Shown piece by piece: positions 28,500 to 45,153 of a stretch of DNA of 64,000 nt. A program made the position numbers and the translations under genes. The stretch covers positions 930,001 through 994,000 of the forward strand of contig NZ_CP050134.2 of NCBI RefSeq assembly GCF_011612265.2, in the 5' to 3' direction. Each line of letters opens with the position of its first letter. The first letter of the stretch is position 1. The notes beneath the pieces are model-generated. The model saw nothing but the letters and a program-made list of their open reading frames with translations. It was not told the origin of the DNA and did not search any database. This DNA is from Corynebacterium matruchotii. Lineage in GTDB: Bacteria; Actinomycetota; Actinomycetes; Mycobacteriales; Mycobacteriaceae.

Positions 28500-29339
28500 T
28501 TAGTAGCTTTCTCCTGGATACGGTGGCAACATTTCCAGCATCATACGGGACCACTCATGCCATAAAACCTTATCTTTGCCCGTCATGCTCACTACCCGTA
28601 CACCGTTTTTCCCGAAATGCGCGAATATATCTGTGTTTTTCAGATCGGTTGTGTATGCCTTGCCATCGGTTTTATCAACAATGCAGTTATAGAATGGTTG
28701 ATTCGGTACCGTGTATTCCCCTGTTCCTGAATAATCCTGAAAGGGTATTGCTACCACCAAAAACTGTGTAGGCGACTCAAACCCCCACGTATCAAATAAT
28801 GCTAACGGGCGATCCAAATCCTTCCTGGCGGCCACGGCTTTACGGGCATCATCTAACGACGCAATAGGGGTAGAAAACGTGATTACCGGCGGGTGAAAAT
28901 CCGGTATCCCCGTTTCATGGTCTAGCTCTGCGAAGCTGTTTTGTATCCGCTCATAATCCCAACAAAACCCTTTCGCAGTGTTGCAAATACCATAAGGCAA
29001 TTGTGAAATAGGAAACTCTGAGCCATTTACAATACTACTTAATACATCGTTCTTTGCCGTGAACCTGATGTCCTCCTCTACGGTAGCTGCTGACTCTTCG
29101 TCCATGATTTCCGCGTACTTCGCATAAAACTGCTCAACCTTACGAATATATGTAGGATCCTCGAAAGAAGATTCCGACAACTCTATTACACACTGCCAAG
29201 CGTCACCATAAGTCACACCATTTTTCCGCATATAGTGAAACATAAACCGCTTCGCTAATTCTACTGGGCCATACTTAGCTACCCCAGCATCAATAGCAGC
29301 ATTCAGCTCGGAAGGAAAACCAACACGCATAATCAACAA
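28500..29339 (-). CDS. Unrecognised protein with one ELSESS-domain and a distinct C-terminal domain
   Basis: A 279-residue protein (start M1 or M4). Residues 11-140 carry a domain also present twice in the upstream neighbour: ELNAAIDAGVAKYGPVELAKRF, a helix-rich part ending WQCVIELSESSFEDPTY, and a later LPYGICNTAKGFCWDYERIQ. The C-terminal 130 residues look different, with strands LFDTWGFESPTQFLVVAIPF and FYNCIVDKTDGKAYTTDL, faintly like YrhB/Imm35-type folds (weak inference). No signal peptide. Function unknown. Confidence 0.7.
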   Translation of the reverse strand: MLIMRVGFPSELNAAIDAGVAKYGPVELAKRFMFHYMRKNGVTYGDAWQCVIELSESSFEDPTYIRKVEQFYAKYAEIMDEESAATVEEDIRFTAKNDVLSSIVNGSEFPISQLPYGICNTAKGFCWDYERIQNSFAELDHETGIPDFHPPVITFSTPIASLDDARKAVAARKDLDRPLALFDTWGFESPTQFLVVAIPFQDYSGTGEYTVPNQPFYNCIVDKTDGKAYTTDLKNTDIFAHFGKNGVRVVSMTGKDKVLWHEWSRMMLEMLPPYPGESY

Positions 29340-29496
29340 CTTTCTACCATAAAGGTCATTTAGCCATTGGAAAAATAATGTTTGAGAATAACTGGTCGAA
29401 CATTATCCTGTGCACTGTAATTAATAGCCTGGATGTTACTACGGCCAGGATCCCTTCTATCTTTTCGATGTGCATCGCATTCCAGTTGCTCGAAAC

Positions 29497-30357
29497 TCAT
29501 TCCAAACTTTTCACTTTTTCGAGCAGCTTGTCGAAGTCCCAGCGGGAATCCAACATGGCGTAGCAGGCGTGATAAGGGAGTTCCGCTATTGGGCTGCCGA
29601 GGTCGCGCAGGATGCCATCTATCATGGACATGCGTGCAACAAGCGTTTTCAGCTGTTCTGGCTCGTAGTCGATGCCCGAGCAATAATCCTCATCATATTT
29701 TTCGGACAACCGTTCAAGCCGGCCGATATACGAGGAATCCCTGTAGGAGGATTCGGACAACTCCGCTACACAATCCCATACCTCACCACTGCGTATCCCA
29801 TGATCCAGCAAATGGCTGAAAAGGAATTTCTTTGTAAACCCCAACGGGCCAAATTTCGCGGTTGCAGCATCAATTTCGGCCACCAACTCCGGTGGGAGAC
29901 CATGCTGGAACCTGGACGCATAAGCGAGGTTTTCGATAGTTTCCTGGATCTGATCAAATCCCCACTGATAGTCTTTCGCGTTATAGCAAATATGAAACGG
30001 GAGATACCTCACAGGATCCCGTAGCCCATAAGACAAGCCGTCAGCAACCGTCACCGCTACGTCTGCTTCGTTCCACCGCTCGGGTTCTTTCCGAAGGTCA
30101 ATCGCCCTATCTTCCGAATAAAATTCAGGAGCATACTTCTCATATAACTGATCTAACCGATCACTATAGTTGGCATCACTAAACGATGATTCCGATAACT
30201 CATGCACGCACTCCCACATTTCGTCATCAAAAATCCCCCGTTGCGACATGTAGAAATACAAAAGCTGCCTTGTTAACTCAAACGGGCCCATCTGGGCTGA
30301 TGCTGCATGAATCACCGCAATCAGCTCGGAAGAAAACACACGATCATAAAAAGCCAC
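29497..30357 (-). CDS. Unrecognised protein with two tandem ELSESS-domains
   Basis: A 286-residue protein made of two copies of the same domain (11-144 and 157-286). Shared signposts are SELIAVIHAASAQMGPFEL / PELVAEIDAATAKFGPLGF, WECVHELSESSFSDANY / WDCVAELSESSYRDSSY, and LPFHICYNAKDYQWGFDQI / LPYHACYAMLDSRWDFDKL. The domain is mostly helical and lacks obvious catalytic motifs. I know no named family with this pattern. It is the first gene of the unknown cluster, downstream of the acetyltransferase. Confidence 0.72.
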   Translation of the reverse strand: MAFYDRVFSSELIAVIHAASAQMGPFELTRQLLYFYMSQRGIFDDEMWECVHELSESSFSDANYSDRLDQLYEKYAPEFYSEDRAIDLRKEPERWNEADVAVTVADGLSYGLRDPVRYLPFHICYNAKDYQWGFDQIQETIENLAYASRFQHGLPPELVAEIDAATAKFGPLGFTKKFLFSHLLDHGIRSGEVWDCVAELSESSYRDSSYIGRLERLSEKYDEDYCSGIDYEPEQLKTLVARMSMIDGILRDLGSPIAELPYHACYAMLDSRWDFDKLLEKVKSLE

Positions 30358-30383
30358 AGCAACCCATCCTCTCAGATATTAGG

Positions 30384-30650
30384 ATTCATTGGTGGGGTTT
30401 GGGCTGGCATGTATGGAGATTAGTCCTCCTCGGGGTATGGTGGTCGCGTCTCTACCACCCGCACACCATCACAGCCGAACTTGTCAAACAAACCCCAATT
30501 CGGAAACCAGACGAATACGCTTTGCCGTCAATAGTCGCCGCCGACGTGTCCATCCTGGTCCCAGGTGATGGCTATCCGGGCACCTTTGTGGAAACAAAAT
30601 ATCTGACAAGCCGAGCCATGTTCCTTACCGATACCCCGAAAAACGCGGCG
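30384..30650 (+). pseudogene. Possible remnant of a plus-strand gene
   Basis: In the gap between two minus-strand genes a plus-strand frame reads like protein: WRLVLLGVWWSRLYHPHTIT followed by SILVPGDGYPGTFVETKYL. It lacks a good start and runs on into the antisense of the acetyltransferase gene. It may be a decayed fragment or chance. No family recognised. Confidence 0.25.
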
Positions 30651-30654
30651 GCGG

Positions 30655-31239
30655 TTATTGCTCCCGAAGCTGGTCCCGCTCTGAACGTTGCGGGTCGACA
30701 AACCGGGTCACCCGCGCCGGCACACCCACGGCAATCGCGTTGGCGGGAATGTCTTTCGTTACCACGCTGCCTGCCCCGATTACCGCGTTATCCCCAATGG
30801 TCACCCCGGGCAGCACCGTGACGTTAGCCCCAAGCCACACACCATTGCCGATCGTAATCGGGTGGGCAATCTCCCAACCCTCCCGGCGCATCTCGTAATC
30901 ATCCACCGGGTGGGTGACCGTAATCAGGTTACAGTTCGGCCCAATCTGCACCCACTCACCAATGGTGACTGTGGTGGTGTCCAGGATGGTGACCCCAAAA
31001 TTAATGAACGTGTTCGGCCCAATGGTGGTGTTCACCCCGTATTCAATCATCATAGGGGGCTGCACTCGGCATGGCCCGCTCGCCGGGTGAATAATCCGCC
31101 GCAACAACCGGTCCAGGGCGCCCCGGTCCGAGGGGGTGATCTTATTATATTCGTGCACCAAATCTATGGTGATCTTGGTTTGGCCCGAGCCGGGAATGTG
31201 CCACACCCCGGGCTGGGGGAGATCGGTTTTCTCATGCAT
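30655..31239 (-). CDS. Hexapeptide-repeat O-acetyltransferase (maltose/galactoside acetyltransferase-like)
   Basis: The 194-residue product has a left-handed beta-helix with the LacA/Maa signature: YGVNTTIGPNTFINFGVTIL, IGPNCNLITVTHPVD (catalytic His), and WLGANVTVLPGVTIGDNAVIGAGSVVTKDIPANAIAVGVPARV. Such enzymes transfer acetyl from acetyl-CoA to sugar hydroxyls. ATG 31239 is chosen since the frame upstream does not fit the family. It follows mksB by 43 bases, in the place where mksG/jetD stands in complete Mks/Wadjet operons. Confidence 0.85.
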   Translation of the reverse strand: MHEKTDLPQPGVWHIPGSGQTKITIDLVHEYNKITPSDRGALDRLLRRIIHPASGPCRVQPPMMIEYGVNTTIGPNTFINFGVTILDTTTVTIGEWVQIGPNCNLITVTHPVDDYEMRREGWEIAHPITIGNGVWLGANVTVLPGVTIGDNAVIGAGSVVTKDIPANAIAVGVPARVTRFVDPQRSERDQLREQ

Positions 31240-31263
31240 GACGCCCCAGTGTACCCACCTTGG

Positions 31264-31276
31264 GGCGTCGTCAAGC
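31264..31276 (+). repeat. Dispersed motif copy between mksB and the acetyltransferase gene
   Basis: GGCGTCGTCAAGC lies in a 43-base gap, outside both genes. Confidence 0.6.
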
Positions 31277-31282
31277 GGAAAC

Positions 31283-38351
<7,069 letters not shown>

Positions 38352-38500
38352 GGTTTACATAGTGCCATGATTTGTGGGATTTCTGTCTTAAAATCCCCCA
38401 ATTGAATGTGAAAGCACAACGGTGAACAACTGTGACTTAGTGAAATAATACCTAAAGTCTTTTCCGCCACATCTTTCCACCGCTTAAGCTTCACGCCAAG

Positions 38501-38513
38501 CTTGACGACGTCA
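38501..38513 (-). repeat. Dispersed motif copy between mksF and tex
   Basis: GCTTGACGACGTC on the plus strand is the reverse complement of GACGTCGTCAAGC. It lies in the divergent promoter region. Confidence 0.6.
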
Positions 38514-38572
38514 ACCTCCGGCACGATACCGCCTGCCGCCATGGTGGTCGAACATCTACTAAACTTCGAGCA

Positions 38573-40903
38573 ATGAGTTCAGCGAGTACCGCACCCCACA
38601 TTGCCGCGCATATTGCCACCGAATTACACGTACCCGAAGCCAATGTTCTTGCGGCCCTTGGGCTTATCGCCGAGGGAAACACCGTCCCCTTCATTGCCAG
38701 GTATCGGAAAGAAGCCACCGGTGGTCTTGATGACACCCAACTGCGCACCATTGAGGAGCGTGCCACGTATCTCACTGAGCTGGCGGACCGGAAGCAAACC
38801 ATTCTGGCCGCCATCGAGGAGCAGGGCAAGCTCACCGACGACCTGAAGGCCCTCATTCTGGCCTGCGACACTAAGGCCCGCCTGGAGGACCTGTATCTTC
38901 CCTACAAGAAGCGCCGCAAGACTAAGGCCGATGCGGCCCGGGAGGCCGGCCTGGAGCCGCTGCTCGACAGGCTCATCGCCGAACCCCATGGCGATCCCGT
39001 GGCGGCGGCCGAAGCCTATGTGTGTGATGGGTTTGAGGACCCCAAGAAGGCCCTCGACGGTGCCCGCGCTATTCTCATCGACCGGTTTGCCCTCGACGCC
39101 AACCTGGTGGGGGAGCTCCGGGAAACCATGTACAGCACCGGCAGCATGGAAAGCCAGGTCGTTCAGGGCAAGGAGCAGGACGGGGCGAAGTTCACCGACT
39201 ATTTCAGCTTCGTCGAGCCCTTTACCTCTCTGCCGTCTCACCGGATTCTCGCTTTGTTCCGGGGCGAGAAAGAAGGCGTTTTACACCTCAATCTCAATGC
39301 TGGTGACGACGACCATTATTGCGGCATAATCGCCAACCAGTTCGAGCTGGATACGTCGTCTTCGTGGCTGGCGGACGCCATCCGGTGGGGGTGGAAAACC
39401 AAGCTCTATATTTCCTCCGGCCTGGACATTCGCATGCGGCTGAAGGAAACCGCCGAGGAGGCCGCCCTCGAAGTTTTCGCCCGCAACTTGAAGGATGTGC
39501 TGCTCGCCGCCCCCGCCGGCCAACGCGCCACCCTGGGGTTGGATCCCGGCTACCGCAACGGCGTCAAGTGCGCCACGGTCGACGGCACCGGCAAGGTGCT
39601 CAGCACCCTTATCGTGTACCCCCACCAGCCCCAAAACCAGTGGTCTCATGCGGTGCAGGCTCTCGCCCACGAATGCGCCACCCACCATGTGGACCTCATC
39701 GCCATTGGCAATGGTACCGCCAGTCGGGAAACCGAAAAGCTCGCCGGCGAGGTCGCCAACCTCATTGCCAAGGCCGGCGGCACCCGACCCACGCCCGTCG
39801 TGGTCAGCGAATCCGGGGCCTCCGTGTACTCCGCATCCGAGATCGCGGCCGCCGAATTCCCCGACATGGATGTGTCTCTCCGGGGTGCGGTCTCTATCGC
39901 CCGCCGCCTCCAAGACCCCCTCGCCGAGCTGGTGAAAATCGACCCCAAGGCCATTGGGGTGGGCCAATACCAGCACGACGTGAACCAAACCGCCCTGGCG
40001 AAAACCCTCGATGCCGTGGTCGAAGACGCCGTCAACGCCGTGGGTGTGGACCTCAACACCGCCTCCGTGCCCCTCCTGGCCCGGGTTGCCGGCATCACCA
40101 ACACCATCGCCCACAACATTGTCACCTACCGGGACACTAATGGGGTGTTCGCCAACCGGGCCGGCCTGAAACATGTGCCCCGCCTGGGACCAAAGGCCTT
40201 CGAACAGTGCGCTGGGTTCCTCCGCATCACCGGCGGCAGCGACCCGCTCGACGCTTCCGCGGTCCACCCCGAGGCCTACCCGGTGGTGCGCCGCATCGCC
40301 GAATCCACCGGCCTGGGCGTGGCCGACCTGATCGGCAACACCGCGGTCCTGTCCCGGCTCAAGCCCACGGACTTTGCCGACGACACCTTCGGCATCCCCA
40401 CCGTCACCGACATTCTCGCCGAACTGGACAAACCCGGGCGCGACCCCCGTCCCGAATTCACCACCGCCACCTTCAAGGAAGGCGTCGAAAAGCTCTCCGA
40501 CCTCACCCCCGGCATGATCCTGGAGGGAACCGTCACCAATGTGGCCGCATTCGGCGCGTTCGTCGACGTGGGGGTGCACCACGACGGCCTGGTGCATGTG
40601 TCCGCCCTGGCCAACAAGTACGTGTCCGACCCGCACGACATTGTTCGCTCCGGGCAGGTGGTGAAAGTGAAAGTCATGGATGTTGATGTGGAACGCCACC
40701 GCATCGGCCTCTCCATGCGGCTTGACGACGAACCCGGCCAACCCGCCACCCGGAAACGCAGCGGCGACCAGCGGGGGAGTGGGCACGGTCGTCGCCGCAC
40801 CGATCGTCAGGGTGACCGCCGTGGCGATCGTCGGGGCGGCAATAAAGCTGCCCCGCAAGGCGCCATGGCCGACGCCCTGAAGAAGGCCGGCTTCGGGCGG
40901 TAA
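38573..40903 (+). CDS. tex: Tex-family S1 RNA-binding protein
   Basis: The 776-residue protein has the Tex layout: an N-terminal Tex domain ([24 protein letters not shown]), a YqgF/RNase H-like domain ([18 protein letters not shown]), a helix-hairpin-helix part ([15 protein letters not shown]) and a C-terminal S1 domain ([30 protein letters not shown]). Tex proteins bind nucleic acids and affect transcription and translation. The last ~55 residues are Arg/Gly-rich, suggesting extra RNA binding. It stands alone, divergent from mksF. Confidence 0.95.
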   Translation: MSSASTAPHIAAHIATELHVPEANVLAALGLIAEGNTVPFIARYRKEATGGLDDTQLRTIEERATYLTELADRKQTILAAIEEQGKLTDDLKALILACDTKARLEDLYLPYKKRRKTKADAAREAGLEPLLDRLIAEPHGDPVAAAEAYVCDGFEDPKKALDGARAILIDRFALDANLVGELRETMYSTGSMESQVVQGKEQDGAKFTDYFSFVEPFTSLPSHRILALFRGEKEGVLHLNLNAGDDDHYCGIIANQFELDTSSSWLADAIRWGWKTKLYISSGLDIRMRLKETAEEAALEVFARNLKDVLLAAPAGQRATLGLDPGYRNGVKCATVDGTGKVLSTLIVYPHQPQNQWSHAVQALAHECATHHVDLIAIGNGTASRETEKLAGEVANLIAKAGGTRPTPVVVSESGASVYSASEIAAAEFPDMDVSLRGAVSIARRLQDPLAELVKIDPKAIGVGQYQHDVNQTALAKTLDAVVEDAVNAVGVDLNTASVPLLARVAGITNTIAHNIVTYRDTNGVFANRAGLKHVPRLGPKAFEQCAGFLRITGGSDPLDASAVHPEAYPVVRRIAESTGLGVADLIGNTAVLSRLKPTDFADDTFGIPTVTDILAELDKPGRDPRPEFTTATFKEGVEKLSDLTPGMILEGTVTNVAAFGAFVDVGVHHDGLVHVSALANKYVSDPHDIVRSGQVVKVKVMDVDVERHRIGLSMRLDDEPGQPATRKRSGDQRGSGHGRRRTDRQGDRRGDRRGGNKAAPQGAMADALKKAGFGR

Positions 40904-40946
40904 GCCACTTCATACTTTTGGTGGTGGTTGGCTATAGTTCATAGGT

Positions 40947-41759
40947 ATGACTTCGCGCCGCCGCTCTCACAACATAGTTAAAAACGGGTGGGTCACTGAC
41001 CAACACGGCTCCTGGGCCATGGGATTCGTCCCACTCATCCTCGGACTCTGGTCCGCCCCCACCCTCACCTGGCTTCATGGCATGCTTGTCATCGCCTGGA
41101 CCAGCGGATTTTTCTTCTTCGCAGTGGCGGAAAAATGGCTCAAATTCCGGTACAAGCCCCGCTACCGGCCGGCGCTCATCACCTACGGCGCCATCGCCGC
41201 GATCTTTAGCCTCATACTCATCATCGGCGCACCCCACCTACTGTGGTGGGGGCTCGTCTACCTTCCCCTCATCGTCGCATCGTTCTACCTGTCCTGGGCC
41301 AAAAAAGAGCGCTCGCTCCTCGCCCGACTCGTCGCTATCGCCGCTGCTTGCCTCGTGCTTCCCCTCGCCATCAACGTGGACATGCCTCACCCCTGGTTCG
41401 CGGCCGACGCTATCGCACCCAAGGGCTGGTATTTGTGCGCCCTGCTCACCACCTACTTCGCCACCACCGTCCCCTTCGTGAAAACCGTCATCAGAGAACG
41501 CAACTCCACCCCCTGGTTCGTCGGCTCCATCACCGTCCACGTGATCGCAACCCTCGCCATGGCGGCACTGGCGGTACAAGGCTACAACTACTGGACCCAC
41601 GTGCTGGTGTGGGCGCTACTCACCGGCCGGGCCGTCGCCATGCCGCTGCTAGCGAAACATCGCGGCGTCCCCTGGCGGCCCCGCAACATCGGCATGCCGG
41701 AAATCGGCTACAGTCTCCTCGTATTCGCCACCCTGCCATACGGATTAGCATTCCCATAA
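40947..41759 (+). CDS. YwiC-like membrane protein
   Basis: A 270-residue membrane protein with about eight hydrophobic helices. The N-terminal VTDQHGSWAMGFVPLILG is the hallmark of the YwiC-like family, whose function is unknown. It follows tex by 43 bases and may share its transcript. Confidence 0.75.
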   Translation: MTSRRRSHNIVKNGWVTDQHGSWAMGFVPLILGLWSAPTLTWLHGMLVIAWTSGFFFFAVAEKWLKFRYKPRYRPALITYGAIAAIFSLILIIGAPHLLWWGLVYLPLIVASFYLSWAKKERSLLARLVAIAAACLVLPLAINVDMPHPWFAADAIAPKGWYLCALLTTYFATTVPFVKTVIRERNSTPWFVGSITVHVIATLAMAALAVQGYNYWTHVLVWALLTGRAVAMPLLAKHRGVPWRPRNIGMPEIGYSLLVFATLPYGLAFP

Positions 41760-41781
41760 CCCCAGGTGCCGCCGACGTGAG

Positions 41782-41794
41782 GGCGTCGCAAAGC
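41782..41794 (+). repeat. Dispersed motif copy after the YwiC-like gene
   Basis: GGCGTCGCAAAGC lies 22 bases after the stop codon, in the gap before rplS. Confidence 0.6.
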
Positions 41795-41939
41795 AAGTTT
41801 GGCACCAACAGCATGCATATGTCATAATGGGCCAGTTGTCTGGTTTCACCAGCCATCACGCCATGTCGCGGACACGAATCGGCCGAGTGAAAAGCGCCGC
41901 TAGAATCCTCTGTCCCAGAAAGAAAAGGTATTTCCAAAC

Positions 41940-42281
41940 ATGAACATTCTTGACAAAGTTGATGCAGCCTCATTGCGCGACGATATTCCCACATTCCACC
42001 CGGGCGACACCCTCAACGTGCACGTCAAAGTGATCGAAGGCACCAAGTCGCGTATCCAGGTTTTCAAGGGCGTTGTCATTCGCCGTCAGGGCAGTGGTGT
42101 TCGGGAAACCTTCACCGTCCGGAAAATCTCCTTCGGCATCGGCGTGGAACGTACCTTCCCGGTACACAGCCCCAATATCGACAAGATCGAGGTCGTGTCT
42201 CGCGGTAAAGTCCGGCGCGCCAAGCTGTACTACCTGCGTGACCTGCGCGGCAAGGCAGCCAAGATCAAGGAAAAGCGCTAA
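41940..42281 (+). CDS. rplS: 50S ribosomal protein L19
   Basis: The 113-residue protein matches L19 ([70 protein letters not shown]), at the 30S/50S interface. It is usually near trmD; here 14.8 kb separates them. An AGAAAAGG site precedes the ATG, and a terminator follows. Confidence 0.97.
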   Translation: MNILDKVDAASLRDDIPTFHPGDTLNVHVKVIEGTKSRIQVFKGVVIRRQGSGVRETFTVRKISFGIGVERTFPVHSPNIDKIEVVSRGKVRRAKLYYLRDLRGKAAKIKEKR

Positions 42282-42294
42282 GTTTCACGGCGCC

Positions 42295-42334
42295 ACCCCA
42301 TCACCTTGGGCTCTCAATGGTGGTGGGGTTTTTT
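42295..42334 (+). terminator. Rho-independent terminator of rplS
   Basis: ACCCCATCACC (42295-42305) pairs with GGTGGTGGGGT (42319-42329) with one G-U pair, followed by a T run. Confidence 0.85.
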
Positions 42335-42342
42335 GTTTTCCC

Positions 42343-42825
42343 CTATGGCAATGATCGGTATAACTCCGTCACATAGCCTGCCGACGGGTCATCATCGGAG
42401 GGTGCGCTCACATACTCCTCCCACGAAATCGGCGCCAACGCCCCATCCGGGTGCTCGCTCGGCACCTGCGCAACCTCCGCCGTAAACGCCTGCCGCGCAT
42501 CCGGCAACGACTCATAAGAATCATTATGCACAGCCTTCGCCGCAGCGCTCGGCGGAAACCGGTGAATCGCCAACCCCCGCGCCGTAGCAGCCTCCTGCAC
42601 CTGCGCCACCTGCTCCACCGGAACCTCAAAACCGGCCAACAGATCCACCTGAGGGGTAGCCGCAAAAAAATAGCAACACGACGTGCCAGGTTGGGCCTGA
42701 GCCTGCGCCAACACCTCCGCAGTCTCATTGAACGCATGTTCGTGCAAATCGGATAACTCCTCGGCGGAAACCTGACGCCGCACCCCCACAACATACCGCT
42801 GCGGCACCTCAACAAACTCCAGCAT
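42343..42825 (-). CDS. GyrI-like small-molecule-binding domain protein
   Basis: The 160-residue product begins VEVPQRYVVGVRRQVSAEELSDL and resembles the GyrI-like/AraC effector-binding domain (paired strands, central TSCCYFFAATPQVDLLAGFEV, C-terminal EEYVSAP...YVTELYRSLP). Such stand-alone domains bind hydrophobic small molecules. There is no DNA-binding domain. It is convergent with rplS and divergent from lepB. Confidence 0.7.
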   Translation of the reverse strand: MLEFVEVPQRYVVGVRRQVSAEELSDLHEHAFNETAEVLAQAQAQPGTSCCYFFAATPQVDLLAGFEVPVEQVAQVQEAATARGLAIHRFPPSAAAKAVHNDSYESLPDARQAFTAEVAQVPSEHPDGALAPISWEEYVSAPSDDDPSAGYVTELYRSLP

Positions 42826-42994
42826 ACATAGCCCTTCTACGGAAAAAATATCGCTCAGCTGATACCAAATTTACTATCCTCTCAGTGTATGGGCAGCACC
42901 CATGATGTGACTGTGTGTTCTATAAAACTTTGGTGATAAACCCCCACCCATACCGCTGCTGACAACCGTGGGTAGGAATACATAACGAACTCGC

Positions 42995-43020
42995 AGCTTA
43001 GCGCTTAACCCTGCTAAGCT
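42995..43020. promoter_or_regulatory. Inverted repeat upstream of lepB
   Basis: AGCTTAGC (42995-43002) and GCTAAGCT (43013-43020) are a perfect inverted repeat with a 10-base spacer, ending 8 bases before the lepB GTG. It could be an operator or a hairpin affecting translation start. Confidence 0.4.
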
Positions 43021-43028
43021 CAGTCCTT

Positions 43029-43885
43029 GTGAATCAGCAGGAAAGCTCCGATAACAACGAAGAAACCACTGACGCTTCCCCGTCACATGCTGTGGAAACC
43101 AGTGAAGAAACCGGCGCAAAATCTGGCCGGAAATCAGCGCGAAACCGCGAAAAACCCAGGGATAAAACCGCGGAAAAACCAGAGAAAAAACCCACCCCCT
43201 GGTATATCGAAATCCCCGTGGTAATACTCATTACCGTCATCTTCATGTCGCTGCTCCAAACCTTCGTCGGGCGACTCTACTTGATTCCCAGCTCCTCCAT
43301 GGAACCCACACTGCACGGCTGTACCGGCTGCGTCGGCGACCGAATCGTCGTAGAGAAAATCACCTACCGATTCAGCGACCCCAAACCCGGAGACGTCATT
43401 GTGTTCGAAGGCACCCCCTCCTGGAACGCCAGCTTCGTCCCTCACTACGCCACCAACCCCATCATGCGGGGCCTCGAAACCGTGGGCACCTGGCTGGGAT
43501 TCGCGGCGCCGGGGAGAATAACCTGGTCAAACGGGTGATCGCCACGGGTGGTCAAACCGTTCAATGCTTACAGGGCGACCCCGGAATCATGGTGAACGGT
43601 AAGAAGGTAGACGACTCCTACATTCTGAACCCGCCGCAAAACCCCATCGACCATAGGGTGGGCTCCGATGCGTGTGGCGGCAATTATTTCGGGCCCATCA
43701 CCGTGCCCCAGGGTCGGCTCTTTATGATGGGTGATAACCGCACCAACTCCTCCGACTCCCGCTACCACCTGGGTGACGAATACCAGGGCACCATCCCGCT
43801 GGAAAACGTGAAAGGCAAAGTACAGTGGATCATTCTGCCGTTCAACCACATTGGTAGCGTCGCCGACCCGAACATTCAAGGCTGA
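43029..43885 (+). pseudogene. lepB: Signal peptidase I, split by a frameshift
   Basis: The first frame (43029-43538, GTG start) gives a 169-residue N-terminal half: a charged cytoplasmic tail, membrane helix (61-80), the catalytic-serine motif IPSSSMEPT (S90) and GDRIVVEK. The second frame (from 43535) gives ATGGQTVQCLQGD and GDNRTNSSDSRY, the C-terminal signature. They join only if one G is added to the run at 43511-43514, restoring GENNLVKRVIATGG with the catalytic lysine (codon 43529-43531). As written the lysine is in neither product: the second frame could restart only at GTG 43535. Either a homopolymer sequencing error or a genuine lesion. Confidence 0.85.
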
Positions 43886-43943
43886 TGTCGTGTCGCTTGT
43901 CGATGCCCCAAGGTATGACGGATCAGAGTAACCACGAACCACC

Positions 43944-44654
43944 ATGCGTGTTCTCAAACACCACCGCACCTTCGAAGTAGCGCTGCACCAAGCCGGGCTT
44001 GGCCCGGTTGCCGGCGTGGACGAGGCCGGCCGCGGGGCCTGCGCCGGACCCATCACCATCGCCGCCTGCATTTTGCCGCCGCAACCATTGGCCGCGCTTT
44101 CCCGGCTCACGGATTCGAAAAAACTATCGGCGGCCACCCGGGCCGCGCTTTTCCCGCTTATTCAACACCACGCGGTGGCCTGGTCCATTCTTCACATTTC
44201 CGCGGCCGACATTGACCAATATGGCATCCAACACGCCAATGTGTTCGGCATGCGGCGGGTGGTGGCATTATTGGATGTACAACCCGGGTATGTGCTCACC
44301 GACGCCCTCAAAGTCGACGGTTTCGCCTGCAGCTACCTGCCCATCATCGGCGGCGACGCCGCAGCCCGCTGTATTTCCGCCGCCTCCGTGTTGGCCAAAC
44401 ACGCCCGCGATCTGGTCATGGCGGAACTCGCCGAAACCTACCCCCGCTACGAATTCGCTAGCCACAAGGGGTACGGCACGAAGGTGCACATGACTGCGGT
44501 GCGCCGTTACGGGGCAAGCCCGGTTCATCGTTATAGTTATGCAAATGTAGCCGCCGCACATTCGGAGTGGTTAGGGCAGACACCAACACACACCCAAAAA
44601 CCAACCCCAGGTGAGGCACACACCACCGCGGGTGGCGAACAGTTTTTATTCTAA
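43944..44654 (+). CDS. rnhB: Ribonuclease HII
   Basis: The 236-residue protein has the RNase HII active site VAGVDEAGRGACAGP (D26, E27), TDSKKLS, LTDALKVDG and GDAAARCISAASVLAKHARD. It removes ribonucleotides from DNA-RNA hybrids. Between lepB and DUF2469 is its usual actinobacterial place. The C-terminal 30 residues are a Thr/Pro-rich tail. Confidence 0.95.
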   Translation: MRVLKHHRTFEVALHQAGLGPVAGVDEAGRGACAGPITIAACILPPQPLAALSRLTDSKKLSAATRAALFPLIQHHAVAWSILHISAADIDQYGIQHANVFGMRRVVALLDVQPGYVLTDALKVDGFACSYLPIIGGDAAARCISAASVLAKHARDLVMAELAETYPRYEFASHKGYGTKVHMTAVRRYGASPVHRYSYANVAAAHSEWLGQTPTHTQKPTPGEAHTTAGGEQFLF

Positions 44655-44677
44655 AAAACAAGGTGGGATAACCAGCA

Positions 44678-44983
44678 ATGAGCGCCGAGGAACTCGAAAA
44701 CTACGAAGCAGAAGTAGAACTCTCCCTCTACCGGGAATATCGGGATGTGGTAAGCCAATTCTCGTATGTGGTAGAAACCGAACGTCGCTTCTACCTGGCA
44801 AACGCCGTAGAGCTCATACCCCACACCCAAGGAAACGACGTCTACTATGAAGTGCGCATGTCCGATGCATGGGTGTGGGACATGTATCGTTCGGTCCGGT
44901 TTGTCCGCTATGTGCGAGTCATCACCTACAAGGATGTGAATATCGAAGAACTCGACAAGCCGGACCTCATCATACCGGAGTAA
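44678..44983 (+). CDS. DUF2469 protein
   Basis: A 101-residue acidic protein starting MSAEELENYEAEVELSLYRE, the strongly conserved DUF2469 of actinobacteria, always next to rnhB. Function unknown; the length matches the family. It follows rnhB by 23 bases. Confidence 0.92.
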   Translation: MSAEELENYEAEVELSLYREYRDVVSQFSYVVETERRFYLANAVELIPHTQGNDVYYEVRMSDAWVWDMYRSVRFVRYVRVITYKDVNIEELDKPDLIIPE

Positions 44984-45048
44984 AATAGATGCCCCTGGTT
45001 TCCGCAATCGCCATGAAAACCCCAGCTCGGCACACCTGCTGAAAAAAG

Positions 45049-45057
45049 TTATCCACA
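45049..45057 (+). promoter_or_regulatory. Exact DnaA-box sequence upstream of yraN
   Basis: TTATCCACA lies between DUF2469 and yraN and is flanked by an A6 run and a T6 run. It could let DnaA influence the yraN-comM-dprA operon, or be chance. Confidence 0.4.
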
Positions 45058-45153
45058 GGGGCACGATTTTTTCGCCAATTCCTCGACACACCGCTACAGG
45101 GCGAGCAGGGTGGGGATTAGCCATCCCCACCCCCAAGAAAGCAGCGGTGCCCC

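Noticed and set aside
39281..40858. 525-residue open frame antisense to tex
   Set aside because: It is a GC-rich shadow of a well-supported gene, Gly/Val-rich and without recognisable motifs.
43535..43885. Second half of lepB as an independent gene
   Set aside because: It lacks the membrane anchor, serine and lysine, and joins the first half exactly when one base is added.
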